Assembly: GCA_013115135.1 (NCBI GenBank)
Contig: JABANP010000559.1
Coordinates: forward strand, 1 to 32,713
Source: Perkinsus olseni
Lineage: Eukaryota > Perkinsozoa > Perkinsida > Perkinsidae
DNA length: 32,713 nucleotides
Direction of reading: 5' to 3'
Positions 9,281 to 18,185 of this stretch are shown in pieces. Both the position numbers and the translations under genes were made by a program. Numbering within the stretch: position 1 is the first letter of the stretch; each line of letters opens with the position of its first letter. Under the pieces are notes generated by a model, which was not told where the DNA came from, ran no database searches, and saw only the letters and a program-made list of their open reading frames with translations.

Positions 9281-9727
9281 GGGCGCTACAGAATCATACA
9301 GTCTGAGCGTTTGACGGATGGCTCGGCGACGATCTTAAATGGGAAGGCTGCCCTATTCTTGCTGGATGGTAGCCATCCCCGTAATGCCTACAAGTGGACC
9401 CGTGCTCGTGGTGGTAGCGGATCCAAGGACAGATGCACCCCCTTTCTTGATCGTTCCAATGTAAAGTTCGCAATGGTCAGAGTGAGCAAGGAAATTAGCT
9501 GGCTGACCACCGCCGCCTGTCGACCAAGAGGTCGATAGTTTCGGTAGGTGGGTAGGCACCTCATCGCCGAGAACGTTCTCGCTGTGTTCAAAGCGCCAGC
9601 GGGGCTCTATGAATTTCACCCCAGAGTGGCCTGGCGATCTGAACGGAATGGTGGCGGTCTGGAGGCCGGTGCTTGCGTCCAAAGCGAACCCGCAGATGAT
9701 GATTCGCCGTGCCACTTCCATCACCTG
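9281..9727 (+). pseudogene. Type II paralogue relic, 5' truncated and frameshifted
   Basis: The match starts at the IGRYRTIQS block, about residue 185, and runs through ATILNGKA, HPRNAYKWTR, SGSKDRCTPF and SWL to a stop near 9538. The remaining C-terminal part (IAENVLAVF, then FHPR and W+P motifs) continues in other frames to TGA 9725-9727. The wording (DRCTPFLD, AENVLAVF) is type II, closest to the 27916 gene. At least two frame breaks make it non-functional. The following flank matches those after 1567 and 28950. Confidence 0.75.
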
Positions 9728-10707
9728 ATATCTGCCAGATATCTGATATCTTAGTTCTTTCTAGTGGTTTCCGAAATCGGTTCAGCCGCCGTGTTATTCA
9801 CTCTGCATGCGTTGGTTTGTCCAGTCTCACTATGAGACTCTCATCTATGACTAGTTCATGCCAGGAAAGTCACCATCGGATGAACCTACCATGGGAGTTT
9901 TTACGCCGACCCGTCGTGTGGCGTGTGGAACCTGTTCCCAGCTCGGCACATGAGACGCAAATGCAGCTCAGACTCCTAATCTAGTTGAAGCTTCCTATAC
10001 GCAGCACAGTGCAGGTGGCATCGGCCGTCTTACTGATGCTTCTTGCGGGAGCTTTTTACCTTGGCACGGCCGGGACGGTTCAATCACCACATTCGCGCGA
10101 CGGACTTGTTTCCTGGGGCTCCCGTTGAACCAGGGGCGAGTTAGTCGGTAGCTGTCTTCTGTCTTCCAACAAAGATTGTGGAGTGCCCAAGGTGTTATTG
10201 ATCAAGTTCAGAAATGTGATATATAGACTGCAATTGGTGGAGGCCATGAGAAGTGTGCACTGTCTACCTAACACAATGGAGCCGTGCTTATACTAGCTTC
10301 GCATTATCACTCTATTCTCTCAACTATTCCGCCTTTCTATCTGCTCTATCTCGTTCACTATGAGCCAAATCTACTTATGTTGTGTTCTACAACTACACCT
10401 ACTGCAACGAGAGAGTGCAAGTGCGTTTACGACCGCAGTGCGCTCGCCAGAGGAATTCTCTCGTATTCTTCCATGAGATCATGAACTCAGTGAGTGGAGA
10501 CTCCACTCACTGTGTTGTCAACCTCAGCAGAGGAATCCCGAGTCCCTGCACAATTGTCGTCTTGATAGACTCGACGGACTTGCCACACAGTTGATGACAT
10601 CAACTTGTTGTTGATTGCCGTGATGGCTTAAGGGACGCTGCTCGGAAATCATTCGAAACGTCACCACGAGCGTACCAGAATATGCCAGCCTGTACGGGCA
10701 CGCCTAG
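9728..10707. other. Intergenic spacer left of the retrotransposon
   Basis: Bases 9728-9990 are type II 3' flank (TAGTGGTTTCCGAAATCGG..., ACTCTGCATGCGTTGGTTTG, TAATCTAGTTG). Within the remainder I find no gene, only a perfect 12-bp inverted repeat around base 10500. It ends with the four bases CTAG, the left target-site copy of the retrotransposon. Confidence 0.5.
10488..10512. repeat. Perfect 25-base palindrome-like hairpin
   Basis: CAGTGAGTGGAG, a central A, then CTCCACTCACTG: twelve complementary bases on each side. A related, less perfect version (CTCAGTGAGTGAG...TTCACTGA) occurs near 29284-29305 downstream of the 27916 gene, so it belongs to the duplicated type II 3' flank. Confidence 0.5.
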
Positions 10708-11021
10708 TGTTGTGGGTGCAGATTGCCCACTCCTAATGCTCCTATACTCGGTTGGTTGGTCCTGAGTATGTCCCGAGCACTCCCCAAGGGTTTTGTCAAG
10801 TCCCGAGAGAGGTCAAACCCTCGCAGTCCTTATATAGCTGATGAGCCCAATACCGATCGTCTGGGCAAGCGAGATGCTCAGGCCGTGCTGTGAAGTAGAG
10901 AGAAGAGTGAAGTGCATTGTTACACTACTTCTGTCCCAGGGTAGTGGTATTGGCTTATTCTGGCACAAGACATCCGCTTGTTGAGTTTCCCCTAAGTGAT
11001 ATCCAAGTCAGTACCGCGACA
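10708..11021 (+). repeat. 5' LTR
   Basis: Starts TGTTGTGGG and ends GCGACA. It contains a TATA-like TATATAG at 10831-10837, a likely core promoter for genomic RNA. It holds GTCCCG at 10770 and 10800 and the near match TGTCCCA later. Differences from the 3' LTR cluster in the first 50 bases. Confidence 0.93.
10830..10837 (+). promoter_or_regulatory. Putative TATA box of the 5' LTR
   Basis: TTATATAG lies about 190 bases before the LTR end. The 3' LTR reads TTCTATAG at the same place, so the two repeats differ in this presumed promoter. The transcription start is not visible from sequence alone. Confidence 0.4.
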
Positions 11022-11027
11022 CCTTAC

Positions 11028-11040
11028 TGGTAGCAGCTCC
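11028..11040 (+). other. Putative primer-binding site
   Basis: TGGTAGCAGCTCC lies six bases after the LTR end. The first eight bases, TGGTAGCA, are complementary to the usual 3' end of eukaryotic initiator tRNA-Met (UGCUACCA); the last five do not match it. Another host tRNA may fit better. Confidence 0.5.
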
Positions 11041-11074
11041 TTGTTGAAGATATTAAGAAGAAAAGGGCGCTACT

Positions 11075-12376
11075 ATGGTTAAAGAACACACTAGTACGTC
11101 CTCGGGGCAAACGGGGGAAGGGGCCCAACCTCCCCCGCAGGCGAGGGATCCTGAGGAAGCGGCCCAGGCAGCGTATAATGAGTGTATCGCTCATGATTTC
11201 GGTGAGGAGGCGGCGAAATATGCGGCTGAACTAGCCAGGAAGGCGGCTGTGGAGTTCAACCGCATGTTAGAGGAACGGGCTCAAGGGACGAGTCCAAGTG
11301 GAGATGTCCCGGCGCCACAAGTGGTAATGACGGATGGAGGGACGCAGACCGCGCAGAAGGCGCCTGTGGTAGCACCAAATGGTAACCCGCTACTGCAGAC
11401 ACTTCAGGTCGTGACCGCACAGATGCCGGAGAAGTATGATGGAGTTTCCGATCTGAGGACGTGGTTTCGCAGGTTCGAGGCGGATGCCACGGCAGCGGGA
11501 TGGGATGACCGTATGATGGCGGAAAGGCTGGGTGGTTTCTTCCGGGATTCGTATTTTGATACGTGGGATGAGAATGCCAAGAAGGCGAGCTTCGTCGAAG
11601 ATCGGAGGATAATGCTGCAGATGTTTGATTTGATCCGTCCCGACGAGGCGTTGGAGAAGTTTAATGCGCTGACCTGGGATGCTAAGGGCCATGTTAGCCA
11701 GTTTATGGCGATGCTTAATAGGACCCTTGAAGAGTATGATAAGATGCTTCCTCAGGAGGAGAGACTCCCACCCCCAGTCAAGAAGCGGATGATTTTGGAT
11801 CGTCTGATCGCTTCTGCCCCGGAGGGGGCGCGGCCTGTATTAAGAAGGCGCCGACCCAAGGAGGTGGCGGAGGTGTGTCAGATTATCGAGGATTATCGTG
11901 GGAAGCAGCCGAAGGCGGCGAGGCCGGTCGCGGCAGGGACTATCGAGGAGGCCCCGGCGGCTCCCGCCGCAGTGGGGCAGATTCGTCCGGAAGAAGGTAA
12001 GCAGTGGGCTGCGTTGATGGAGTCTCAGACTAAGGCCATCAAGGAGATGCATTCCTCCCAGAATGCCCTGCTAGGGTCTCTGAAGGATTTGTTGAAGAAC
12101 CAGCAGGCGGTCGGAGGAGTGGGACCAGCTAGGGCCCCGGGAGGCCAGGCGCCTGGAGCGCGGGCTGATGGGGGCAGGCCTAGAAGACCACTGCTACCTT
12201 GTGGGATTTGTGAGGGCAAGCATGCTACTTATAACTGCCCACACAAGAAGTACCCGGAGGGCTGTTATATATGCGGGGCGAAGACTCATTTGTCCCGGCA
12301 GTGCCCGGAGCGGGCGGCGTTGGTGGAGCAGGCGAAGAAGGGCCCTTCGGGGGCCGCGCCTGGCCAGGGAAATTAA
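11075..12376 (+). CDS. gag: Gag polyprotein (capsid and nucleocapsid)
   Basis: 433 codons from the first ATG after the primer-binding site. Gag packages the genomic RNA into virus-like particles. A Gln/Ala/Glu-rich N-terminus is followed by a retrotransposon Gag core at about residues 118-265 (YDGVSDLRTWFRRFE, with helix-rich text to PPPVKKRMI). A basic, Pro/Ala/Gly-rich hinge follows. Two zinc knuckles end the protein: residues 376-388 in a CX2CX3HX4C spacing and 397-410 in the canonical CX2CX4HX4C spacing. The first knuckle is one residue short between the second Cys and the His. The stop TAA (12374-12376) follows directly on a GGGAAAT slippery heptamer, so a fraction of ribosomes should continue into pol. 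The frame is intact, which suggests a young copy. Confidence 0.93.
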   Translation: MVKEHTSTSSGQTGEGAQPPPQARDPEEAAQAAYNECIAHDFGEEAAKYAAELARKAAVEFNRMLEERAQGTSPSGDVPAPQVVMTDGGTQTAQKAPVVAPNGNPLLQTLQVVTAQMPEKYDGVSDLRTWFRRFEADATAAGWDDRMMAERLGGFFRDSYFDTWDENAKKASFVEDRRIMLQMFDLIRPDEALEKFNALTWDAKGHVSQFMAMLNRTLEEYDKMLPQEERLPPPVKKRMILDRLIASAPEGARPVLRRRRPKEVAEVCQIIEDYRGKQPKAARPVAAGTIEEAPAAPAAVGQIRPEEGKQWAALMESQTKAIKEMHSSQNALLGSLKDLLKNQQAVGGVGPARAPGGQAPGARADGGRPRRPLLPCGICEGKHATYNCPHKKYPEGCYICGAKTHLSRQCPERAALVEQAKKGPSGAAPGQGN

Positions 12377-12407
12377 AGCGGCGGCCGCTAAGCAGCCCGC
12401 GGTCGCC
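12367..12407 (+). promoter_or_regulatory. Gag-Pol -1 ribosomal frameshift signal
   Basis: G GGA AAT (12367-12373) is in register with the gag frame and fits the X XXY YYZ rule. The gag stop codon follows at once. Six bases downstream a nine-bp stem forms between 12380-12388 and 12399-12407, with one G-U pair and a 10-nt loop. Spacer and stem lengths are those of known retroviral and retrotransposon -1 sites. After the slip the pol frame reads straight on to the protease. This is seen directly in sequence; efficiency is unknown. Confidence 0.85.
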
Positions 12408-15400
12408 AGAGGCTGAAGTCTTGACTCGTGCCGACGGCAAGAGCGAGGTCAACCTGTTCCCGTTCGGGGGCAATCTAGGATTGTTCTTGTTTGTCGAACT
12501 TATTTCTAATTTTCAGTCAGTGGGTCCCATTCGCTGTCTAGTGGACACTGGCTGCTGTGCCACGATGGTAGCACGAGGGATGATTCCCGCGGGGTGCGAT
12601 ATAAGCCCCGTTAATGGGCCCTCACTCGTTACTATTGATAAATCGACCTGTAAAATTCTGGGGGTTGTAACGTTATCGATTAACATTTTCACGTCGACGG
12701 TGGCGCGACAAGGAAAATGTCCCGGTCGGAGTGATGATAAAATTTCATTTATGATTACTGCATTTGTTGTGGATTCTTTGGCGTACCCCGTGATTTTGGG
12801 GCACGACTTTTTGAAGCATTATCGATTGAATATCGCCTATTCTGAGGATCCCGTCCGGATCTCGGGTGGAGATGTGGAGGCGGGTCCGCCATGCATCCCT
12901 TGGCTCATGCAGGATGCGTTGGAGGCGGTAGATCGAGGAGTGAGGTCTCGACGCTGTTGTACTTCTTTCGGGGAATTCGGAACCTCAAAGGATAATAATT
13001 CATTGTGGAGTGAGGTCTCCGTGACGAGTAAGATGACGGAGCCGGAGTCTCCACGGTTGGCCTTAGCGGCAACGCAACGGCTTAAGGAGGAGAAGAAGGA
13101 GAAGCGCCTGGAGAAGGGGTTACAGACGGAGGTGGCGACCAAGCAGGCGGAGGTTGAGACCGAGCAAGCGGTGGATGCTTGCCGGAATCAAGCAACTCAA
13201 ACGGTAGGGGAGGACGTTCATCAGGGATGTTCGGGACAGGTTCATACAGCCAAGGAGGCTAAGGGACCGAAGAAGGAGATGGAAGAAGAGCAGTACGTAG
13301 AGGAGCAGGCTGATTTGGGGGACCTGGGTCGTTATTGCGTGGGGTGCGCGGTAGCATTTGGTCACTTGAGTCCCGCCAATTTTGATTATGCCTGCGAGAT
13401 GTGTGCTGCCCCGCTAGGCTGTGCAGGCTTGAAAGCGGATGGACCCCTGATGACGGATAGTGAGTTGCAGGCGGCGAACTTGCAGATTCCGGGGGAACTG
13501 CAGGGGACTGTGCCGTCTACCTCCAAGCCGGCTGAGGGAGAGCTGGTGGAAGGGGAGTTGTGGCCTCCGGCTGGTTGGGAGCATGTTGATGAGTTGGATG
13601 GAGATGATATTTGTCAAGACCCCTTGCGCTTTGCTGTCCCGGAGTTCTTAGACGATGCGGTTAAGTTACCGGATATCTGTGAGAATCCCACGGACGAGCA
13701 AAAGCCGGTTGCGGCGTTATGTGAGGAGTATAAGGACCTTTTCGTCCTGAAGCCGGGGTTCTGCAACAAGACGGAGCATGTTGTGGAGACTGGTGGTGCG
13801 CCTCCTATTTGCGAGAGGGTGCGCCCGATTCCTCACAAGTACCGGGAGGAGATTACGGCCTTGTTGAAGGAGATGGAGGAGATGGGGGTGATCCGCCGGA
13901 GTACCTCGGCGTGGAGGTTTCCGTGCGTGTTTGTCCCGAAAAAGAACGGGAAGGTGAGGATGTGTATCGATTACAGGAAGCTCAACAAGGCTTGTCATAC
14001 CGAGGCTTATCCGGTGCCGCGGCCAGATGATGTGCAGGAGCACCTGGGAGGTGCTCGGGTGTTCTCGACGTTGGATTTGCGTAGTGGGTACTGGCAGATC
14101 CCAGTGCGCCCGGAGGACCAGAGGAAGACCGCTTTTTGTCCTGGTCCGGGCTTTCCGTTGTATGAATGGGTGAGGATGCCATTCGGGCTAGCCAGTGCCC
14201 CGGCTACGTTTCAACGCCTGATGGATCTTATTCTAGGCCATCTGCCGTTTGTGAGAGTCTACTTGGATGATGTTCTGATCTTTAGCCGTTCGGCGGAGGA
14301 GCACTTAGAGCATCTACGGATCGTCTTTGATCTCCTCCGAGCGGCTGGTATGACCATCGCGGCGGAGAAGTGCGAATTGTTCCAGGACCGGGTGACTTAT
14401 TTGGGCCACCGGTTCGATCGCTCCGGTATGAGTCCTGACCTGGGCAAGGTGGAGGTCATCTTGAGATGGCCCTCGCCTCGAAGTGCTCCGGCACTCAGGT
14501 CGTTTTTGGGGCTCGCGGGATATTATAGGAATTTTGTCCCGCACTTCGCGGATAGGTCTAGATGTTTGTATGAGCTTCTCACGTGCTGCACCAAGGATAA
14601 AGTGGTCGACTTGGCACCACGTTGGGGGGAGCTCCATGAGTTGGCGTTGAAGGATTTGAAGCGGGCAATTGCTGATTTGCCCCTGTTGGCATATCCTGAC
14701 TTCTCTCGCTCGTTTCAGCTGATGACGGATGCGAGTGATGTGGCTATTGGGGCCGTCTTGGAACAGGACGGGCGACCCCTGGCATTCTTCAGTCAGGCTC
14801 TTACTCCTACGCAGAAGGTATGGCCGGTGTATGAGCGGGAGGCGTACGCCGTGTTTAAGGCGCTGGAGAGGTTTCGACCTCTACTCTGGGGTTACCATTT
14901 TGACTTGGTCGTGTACTCTGACCATAAGCCCCTGGAGTGGATCCAGACCGCAACGACTCCCAAGGTTCAACGTTGGCTTATCTCGATGTCCCAGTTCAAG
15001 TTCAAGGTGCTCTACAAAAAGGGCAAGGACAATGTGGTGGCAGACGCTCTGTCCCGAGTCGTTCTCCCAGATGACGAGGGGGAGCCCGCCGGAAGCCACG
15101 TCCCTGCCAAGGCTGTAGAGCGACTGGGGGAGTGTGTACTTGAGGTGCAGGAGGAGTATCCAGTGCCTGAGAAGTTGCAGGGTAGCTTGTTGCCTGCCTG
15201 TGTTCTGACGGTGGGTGACCGTTGGTCGACCGAGGAGTTGGTGGGTCAGCAAGAAGATGATCAAGTTATTCGAGTCGTGCGTGATCGGGTACGGCAGGAG
15301 GGGCCCTTAGCCCGTACGGAGCTAAAGGAGGAGGAGTACAGACCCTATCGTCGGGTCTGGTTGACTCTGTTCGTGCATAGCTCAGGGTTATTGGTGCGGA

Positions 15401-16128
15401 AGGTACAGTTGAAGGACGAGCAGGTTGCACGCTTCGTCCCAGTGGTTCCTGTTCAGCTTCGTCCCGAAGTGTTGGAACGGTTCCACGCGTTGGCGGGTCA
15501 TTTTCGCAGAGAACATATGGTCGCTGCGCTCAAGCGTACGGCGTATTGGCCTGGTATGAGCAAAGCGGTGAGTGATTATATTTTGCGATGTCCCGACTGT
15601 GCCCCTCACAAGAATGTGGCTTTGCCGCATTTGCCGTTTGTTCCGTACCCAGTTGGTACCCCTTGGCATACAGTGGCCATCGACTTTCTGATGGTGGCCC
15701 CGTCGCGAGGTGGCGGCTCGAAGCTCTTGGTCGTGGTTGACCACTTCACGAGATGGGCGGAGGCGGTGCCTGTGGCTGGGGAGAGTACGGCGGAGGCGCT
15801 TAAAGCGTTGCTGTATATCTTCTCGGTGCACGGACCTCCAGCTCGTATCCTGTCGGATCAGGGAAGCGCATTTGAGTCCCGACTGTTCAAGGATGTCTTA
15901 TCCCAACTTGGGGTTGCTAAGTCCCGTACGTCGATTTATCACCCCAATGCTAATGGTCATGTGGAGCGCTTCAACAGTACGATTCTTAATCTGTTGAGGA
16001 CGCATGTACTGAGACTGGACAGTTGGCAGGATCATCTGCGCTCGGTTCTGTGGGCGTATAATACGACGCCGCACAGTGTGACGGGTTACTCTCCCTTCTT
16101 CTTGATGTACGGGCGAGAGCCCCTCTAA
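12374..16128 (+). CDS. pol: Pol polyprotein: protease, RT, RNase H, integrase core
   Basis: Entered by -1 frameshift; the frame itself is open from 12271, overlapping gag. An aspartic protease shows DTG at 12544 and ILGHDFL near 12797. A charged linker follows, with a CX2C-X15-CX2C cluster at 13336-13404 that is not standard for gypsy elements. Reverse transcriptase shows IDYRKLN, LDLRSGYWQI, FGLASAPATFQ and the catalytic YLDD at 14260-14271. RNase H shows TDAS, YEREAYAV, YSDHKPLEW and ADALSR. Integrase has the H-H-C-C zinc module ending CPDC near 15589 and catalytic Asp (15682), Asp (15856) and Glu (15964), a DD35E spacing. The frame ends TAA at 16126-16128, right after YGREPL, before the integrase C-terminal domain. 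All catalytic residues are present. Confidence 0.93.
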
Positions 16129-17657
16129 TGTTCTTCCCCTCTTTGGAGCCCTATGTTGATTATGTGTACGACCCTGACGGATACCAGAGGCATTTGTCCC
16201 GTGTTCGAGCTTGTATTGAGGACAATGTGGATGAATGGGTTACGTCGCAAGGTGCTGGGTTCCGACGGCTTCAAGAACAGGAGGCGGCCTTCCGAAGACA
16301 CTTCGTGGGACAGCGGGTTCGGTTGCGGATCTCCCATCCCAATAATGTCCCGGGACGGAAGTTATTACCGAAATGGCAGCTGGATTGGTACATTGCCAAG
16401 TTCGTCCCCGGTACCCATTATAAGACGGTGGTGTTACGGCGCTATCCGTTGAGGGAGGAGAAGGTGATTTCGACTGATTTTATTATACCGGACCCGGTGC
16501 AGCCGGATGTGGTGCCACCTTTGCTCGATATTGTGAAGCTCGACCCCCCTGCTGAGGAGGCCCCGCAGGTTGCACAGTTTCCATTTAGGGAAGAGCTGGC
16601 TCAAGGGAATCGTCCGGGTCCGAGTGATCAGGATGATCGTGTAGAAGATGTGAACATTGAGCCTAATGGTGAAGATTTTGTTGATGTCCCGTACGTCTAT
16701 GGTGGACAGGGAGAGGATCCGTTGGCGGAAGAGCGGGAGGATTTGTTCCCCCGTGCTGAAGATTCTGGGCGGAAGACCATTCCGGAGTTGGAGGCTCCTA
16801 TTCCGGTGCCTGTAAGGGCTCCTGTCCAAATATCAGTACCCCAAGAGGTACGGTCAGTTTCGTCAAGGACTGCCTCTGCGGCGACGGTGAGTCATGCTTC
16901 GTCGAGGACTGCCTCTTCGGCGACGGTGAGTCATGCTTCGTCGGGGACTGCCTCTTCGGCGACGGTGAGTCATGGTCCGATGGTAGAGCAGGTTGTCCCT
17001 GAGCAGGATACTGTGGAGCCAGCCTCGGATTCATTATCTCGGGGTTCAGAGCAAATTTCGAATCCTGAGCAGTGTGCTCCGGATAGTGATGTTAGTGGGA
17101 GTCGTAGTCGCAGTGAAGGTTCTCAGCCTCCTCTTGGGTCGGAGATCTTCCATTGTTCGACTCCAACTCATACGGTGTCGGCCCCACCGGCAGACTTTAA
17201 TCAGCTGCTAAGTCGTTCTTCAGTTTCATCCAGGCATACGGTGAGTGCACCACCGGACTTGGGTGTCCCAGAGACTCTACAGCAGCGACGAGTGGAGGAG
17301 TCTGTCCCGTTGGAAAATGTGGGGGCCTTGTCGTCTTCGTCGTCGTCGGATTCTGCTTCGGCAGAAGACCCCGAAAGTACGGTCTCGAGATCGTCGACGC
17401 ACAGTTCAGTTACTGGTGCTGTTCCTGAAACGCCGGCCCCGCCGGATGATGTTAGGTCACCCGACGGAACTCCTGCGGTGTCAGCTCGAAGTGTGAGCTC
17501 TGCAGTGTCGGCGAGAAGTTATGCTGACGTGGTTGCCTCTAGCCCTTCGCCAGAGCCATCACCGGTTCAGCTACGACGGAGTTTGAGAACTCCTAAGGTT
17601 CCTCAGCGGTTCTCTCCGAGTCAGTATACGGCTCGTGGAGGCTATGGCGCTGAGTAG
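16128..17657 (+). CDS. Third frame: integrase C-terminal domain plus Ser-rich tail
   Basis: 509 codons whose ATG shares its A with the pol stop (TAATG), one base back relative to pol. Residues 1 to about 130 are what normally follows the integrase core: a helical stretch, then VGQRVRLRI, KLLPKWQL and a beta-barrel-like run to DFIIPDP. So the integrase is split across two frames. The remainder is acidic, then Ser/Thr/Pro-rich and probably disordered, with a 13-residue tandem repeat (x3) near residues 245-283. The end carries LRRSLRTPKVPQRF, a basic motif like the RRSxRxxKPPxRY tails of other LTR elements. Expression could be by UAAUG stop-restart coupling or a second frameshift, or the split could be a one-base loss in this copy. 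Confidence 0.85.
   Translation: MFFPSLEPYVDYVYDPDGYQRHLSRVRACIEDNVDEWVTSQGAGFRRLQEQEAAFRRHFVGQRVRLRISHPNNVPGRKLLPKWQLDWYIAKFVPGTHYKTVVLRRYPLREEKVISTDFIIPDPVQPDVVPPLLDIVKLDPPAEEAPQVAQFPFREELAQGNRPGPSDQDDRVEDVNIEPNGEDFVDVPYVYGGQGEDPLAEEREDLFPRAEDSGRKTIPELEAPIPVPVRAPVQISVPQEVRSVSSRTASAATVSHASSRTASSATVSHASSGTASSATVSHGPMVEQVVPEQDTVEPASDSLSRGSEQISNPEQCAPDSDVSGSRSRSEGSQPPLGSEIFHCSTPTHTVSAPPADFNQLLSRSSVSSRHTVSAPPDLGVPETLQQRRVEESVPLENVGALSSSSSSDSASAEDPESTVSRSSTHSSVTGAVPETPAPPDDVRSPDGTPAVSARSVSSAVSARSYADVVASSPSPEPSPVQLRRSLRTPKVPQRFSPSQYTARGGYGAE
16860..16976 (+). repeat. 39-bp tandem repeat, three units, in the third frame
   Basis: Units 16860-16898, 16899-16937 and 16938-16976 differ at only a few bases and keep the reading frame, each adding 13 residues (S-R-T-A-S-S-A-T-V-S-H-A-S type). 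High similarity indicates recent expansion by slippage within the disordered tail. Confidence 0.9.
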
Positions 17658-18185
17658 AGTGTGTTGTGTTACTAGGCGTGTCCCGGGTGCGCGCCTATTG
17701 TTCTATGGAATATGTATATCGCACCTGTGCCTTCTGCTATTGTCTGCTCTTTCCCCGTCTTACGGTGATAAAATATATTCTCGTATATAGATATATTTTG
17801 GGGGAGTGAGTGGAGTGGTGGTGCGTGTATGTGGAAGAATTATTTTGATTTTGGGGGCACTTGTCCCGCGATGTGGTTACGCGTCTTAGTGCCTGGTTTC
17901 AGCGCGCCTAGTTTGGTGGGACCGGGGCTTGGTGCTTGCGGGGACGCCTGCGGCGTCGAGTTCCCTGTTCTTAGTCCGAGCTAGGGTTTTTGGTCGATTC
18001 GCGATGCACTGGGGATTTCTTCTAGGTGGGCGCCCGCCCGGGGATTTCTCGCTCGTGCTGACCGTTTCGTCATTGGAGTTGCGCTGCTCCCCATTTCTCT
18101 TTGGTTAACGTGACTGGATCGGGTTGTTATTTGCGTCGTATTGTCGTATTGTTTGCCCTGTTAGCTTCTGACGCCCCGTTCCGTC
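17658..18185. other. Internal spacer between third and fourth frames
   Basis: 528 bases with no conserved-looking frame. It holds TGTCCCG at 17679 and 17862, an AT-rich block with a perfect hairpin at 17770-17799, and G/T-rich text after it. It could be a 3' UTR, an intron or an internal promoter that makes a separate mRNA for the 3' coding block. Confidence 0.5.
17770..17799 (+). repeat. AT-rich perfect hairpin, possible internal promoter or end signal
   Basis: AAAATATAT (17770-17778) and ATATATTTT (17791-17799) flank a 12-base loop that also contains TATATAG. It is the only strongly AT-rich patch in the element's internal region and is followed by GGGGGAGTGAGTGG. TATA-like and hairpin readings are both possible. 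Confidence 0.45.

Noticed and set aside
12837..16337. Long - strand open frames under gag and pol
   Set aside because: They are antisense shadows of a GC-rich coding strand, with no domain or start context.
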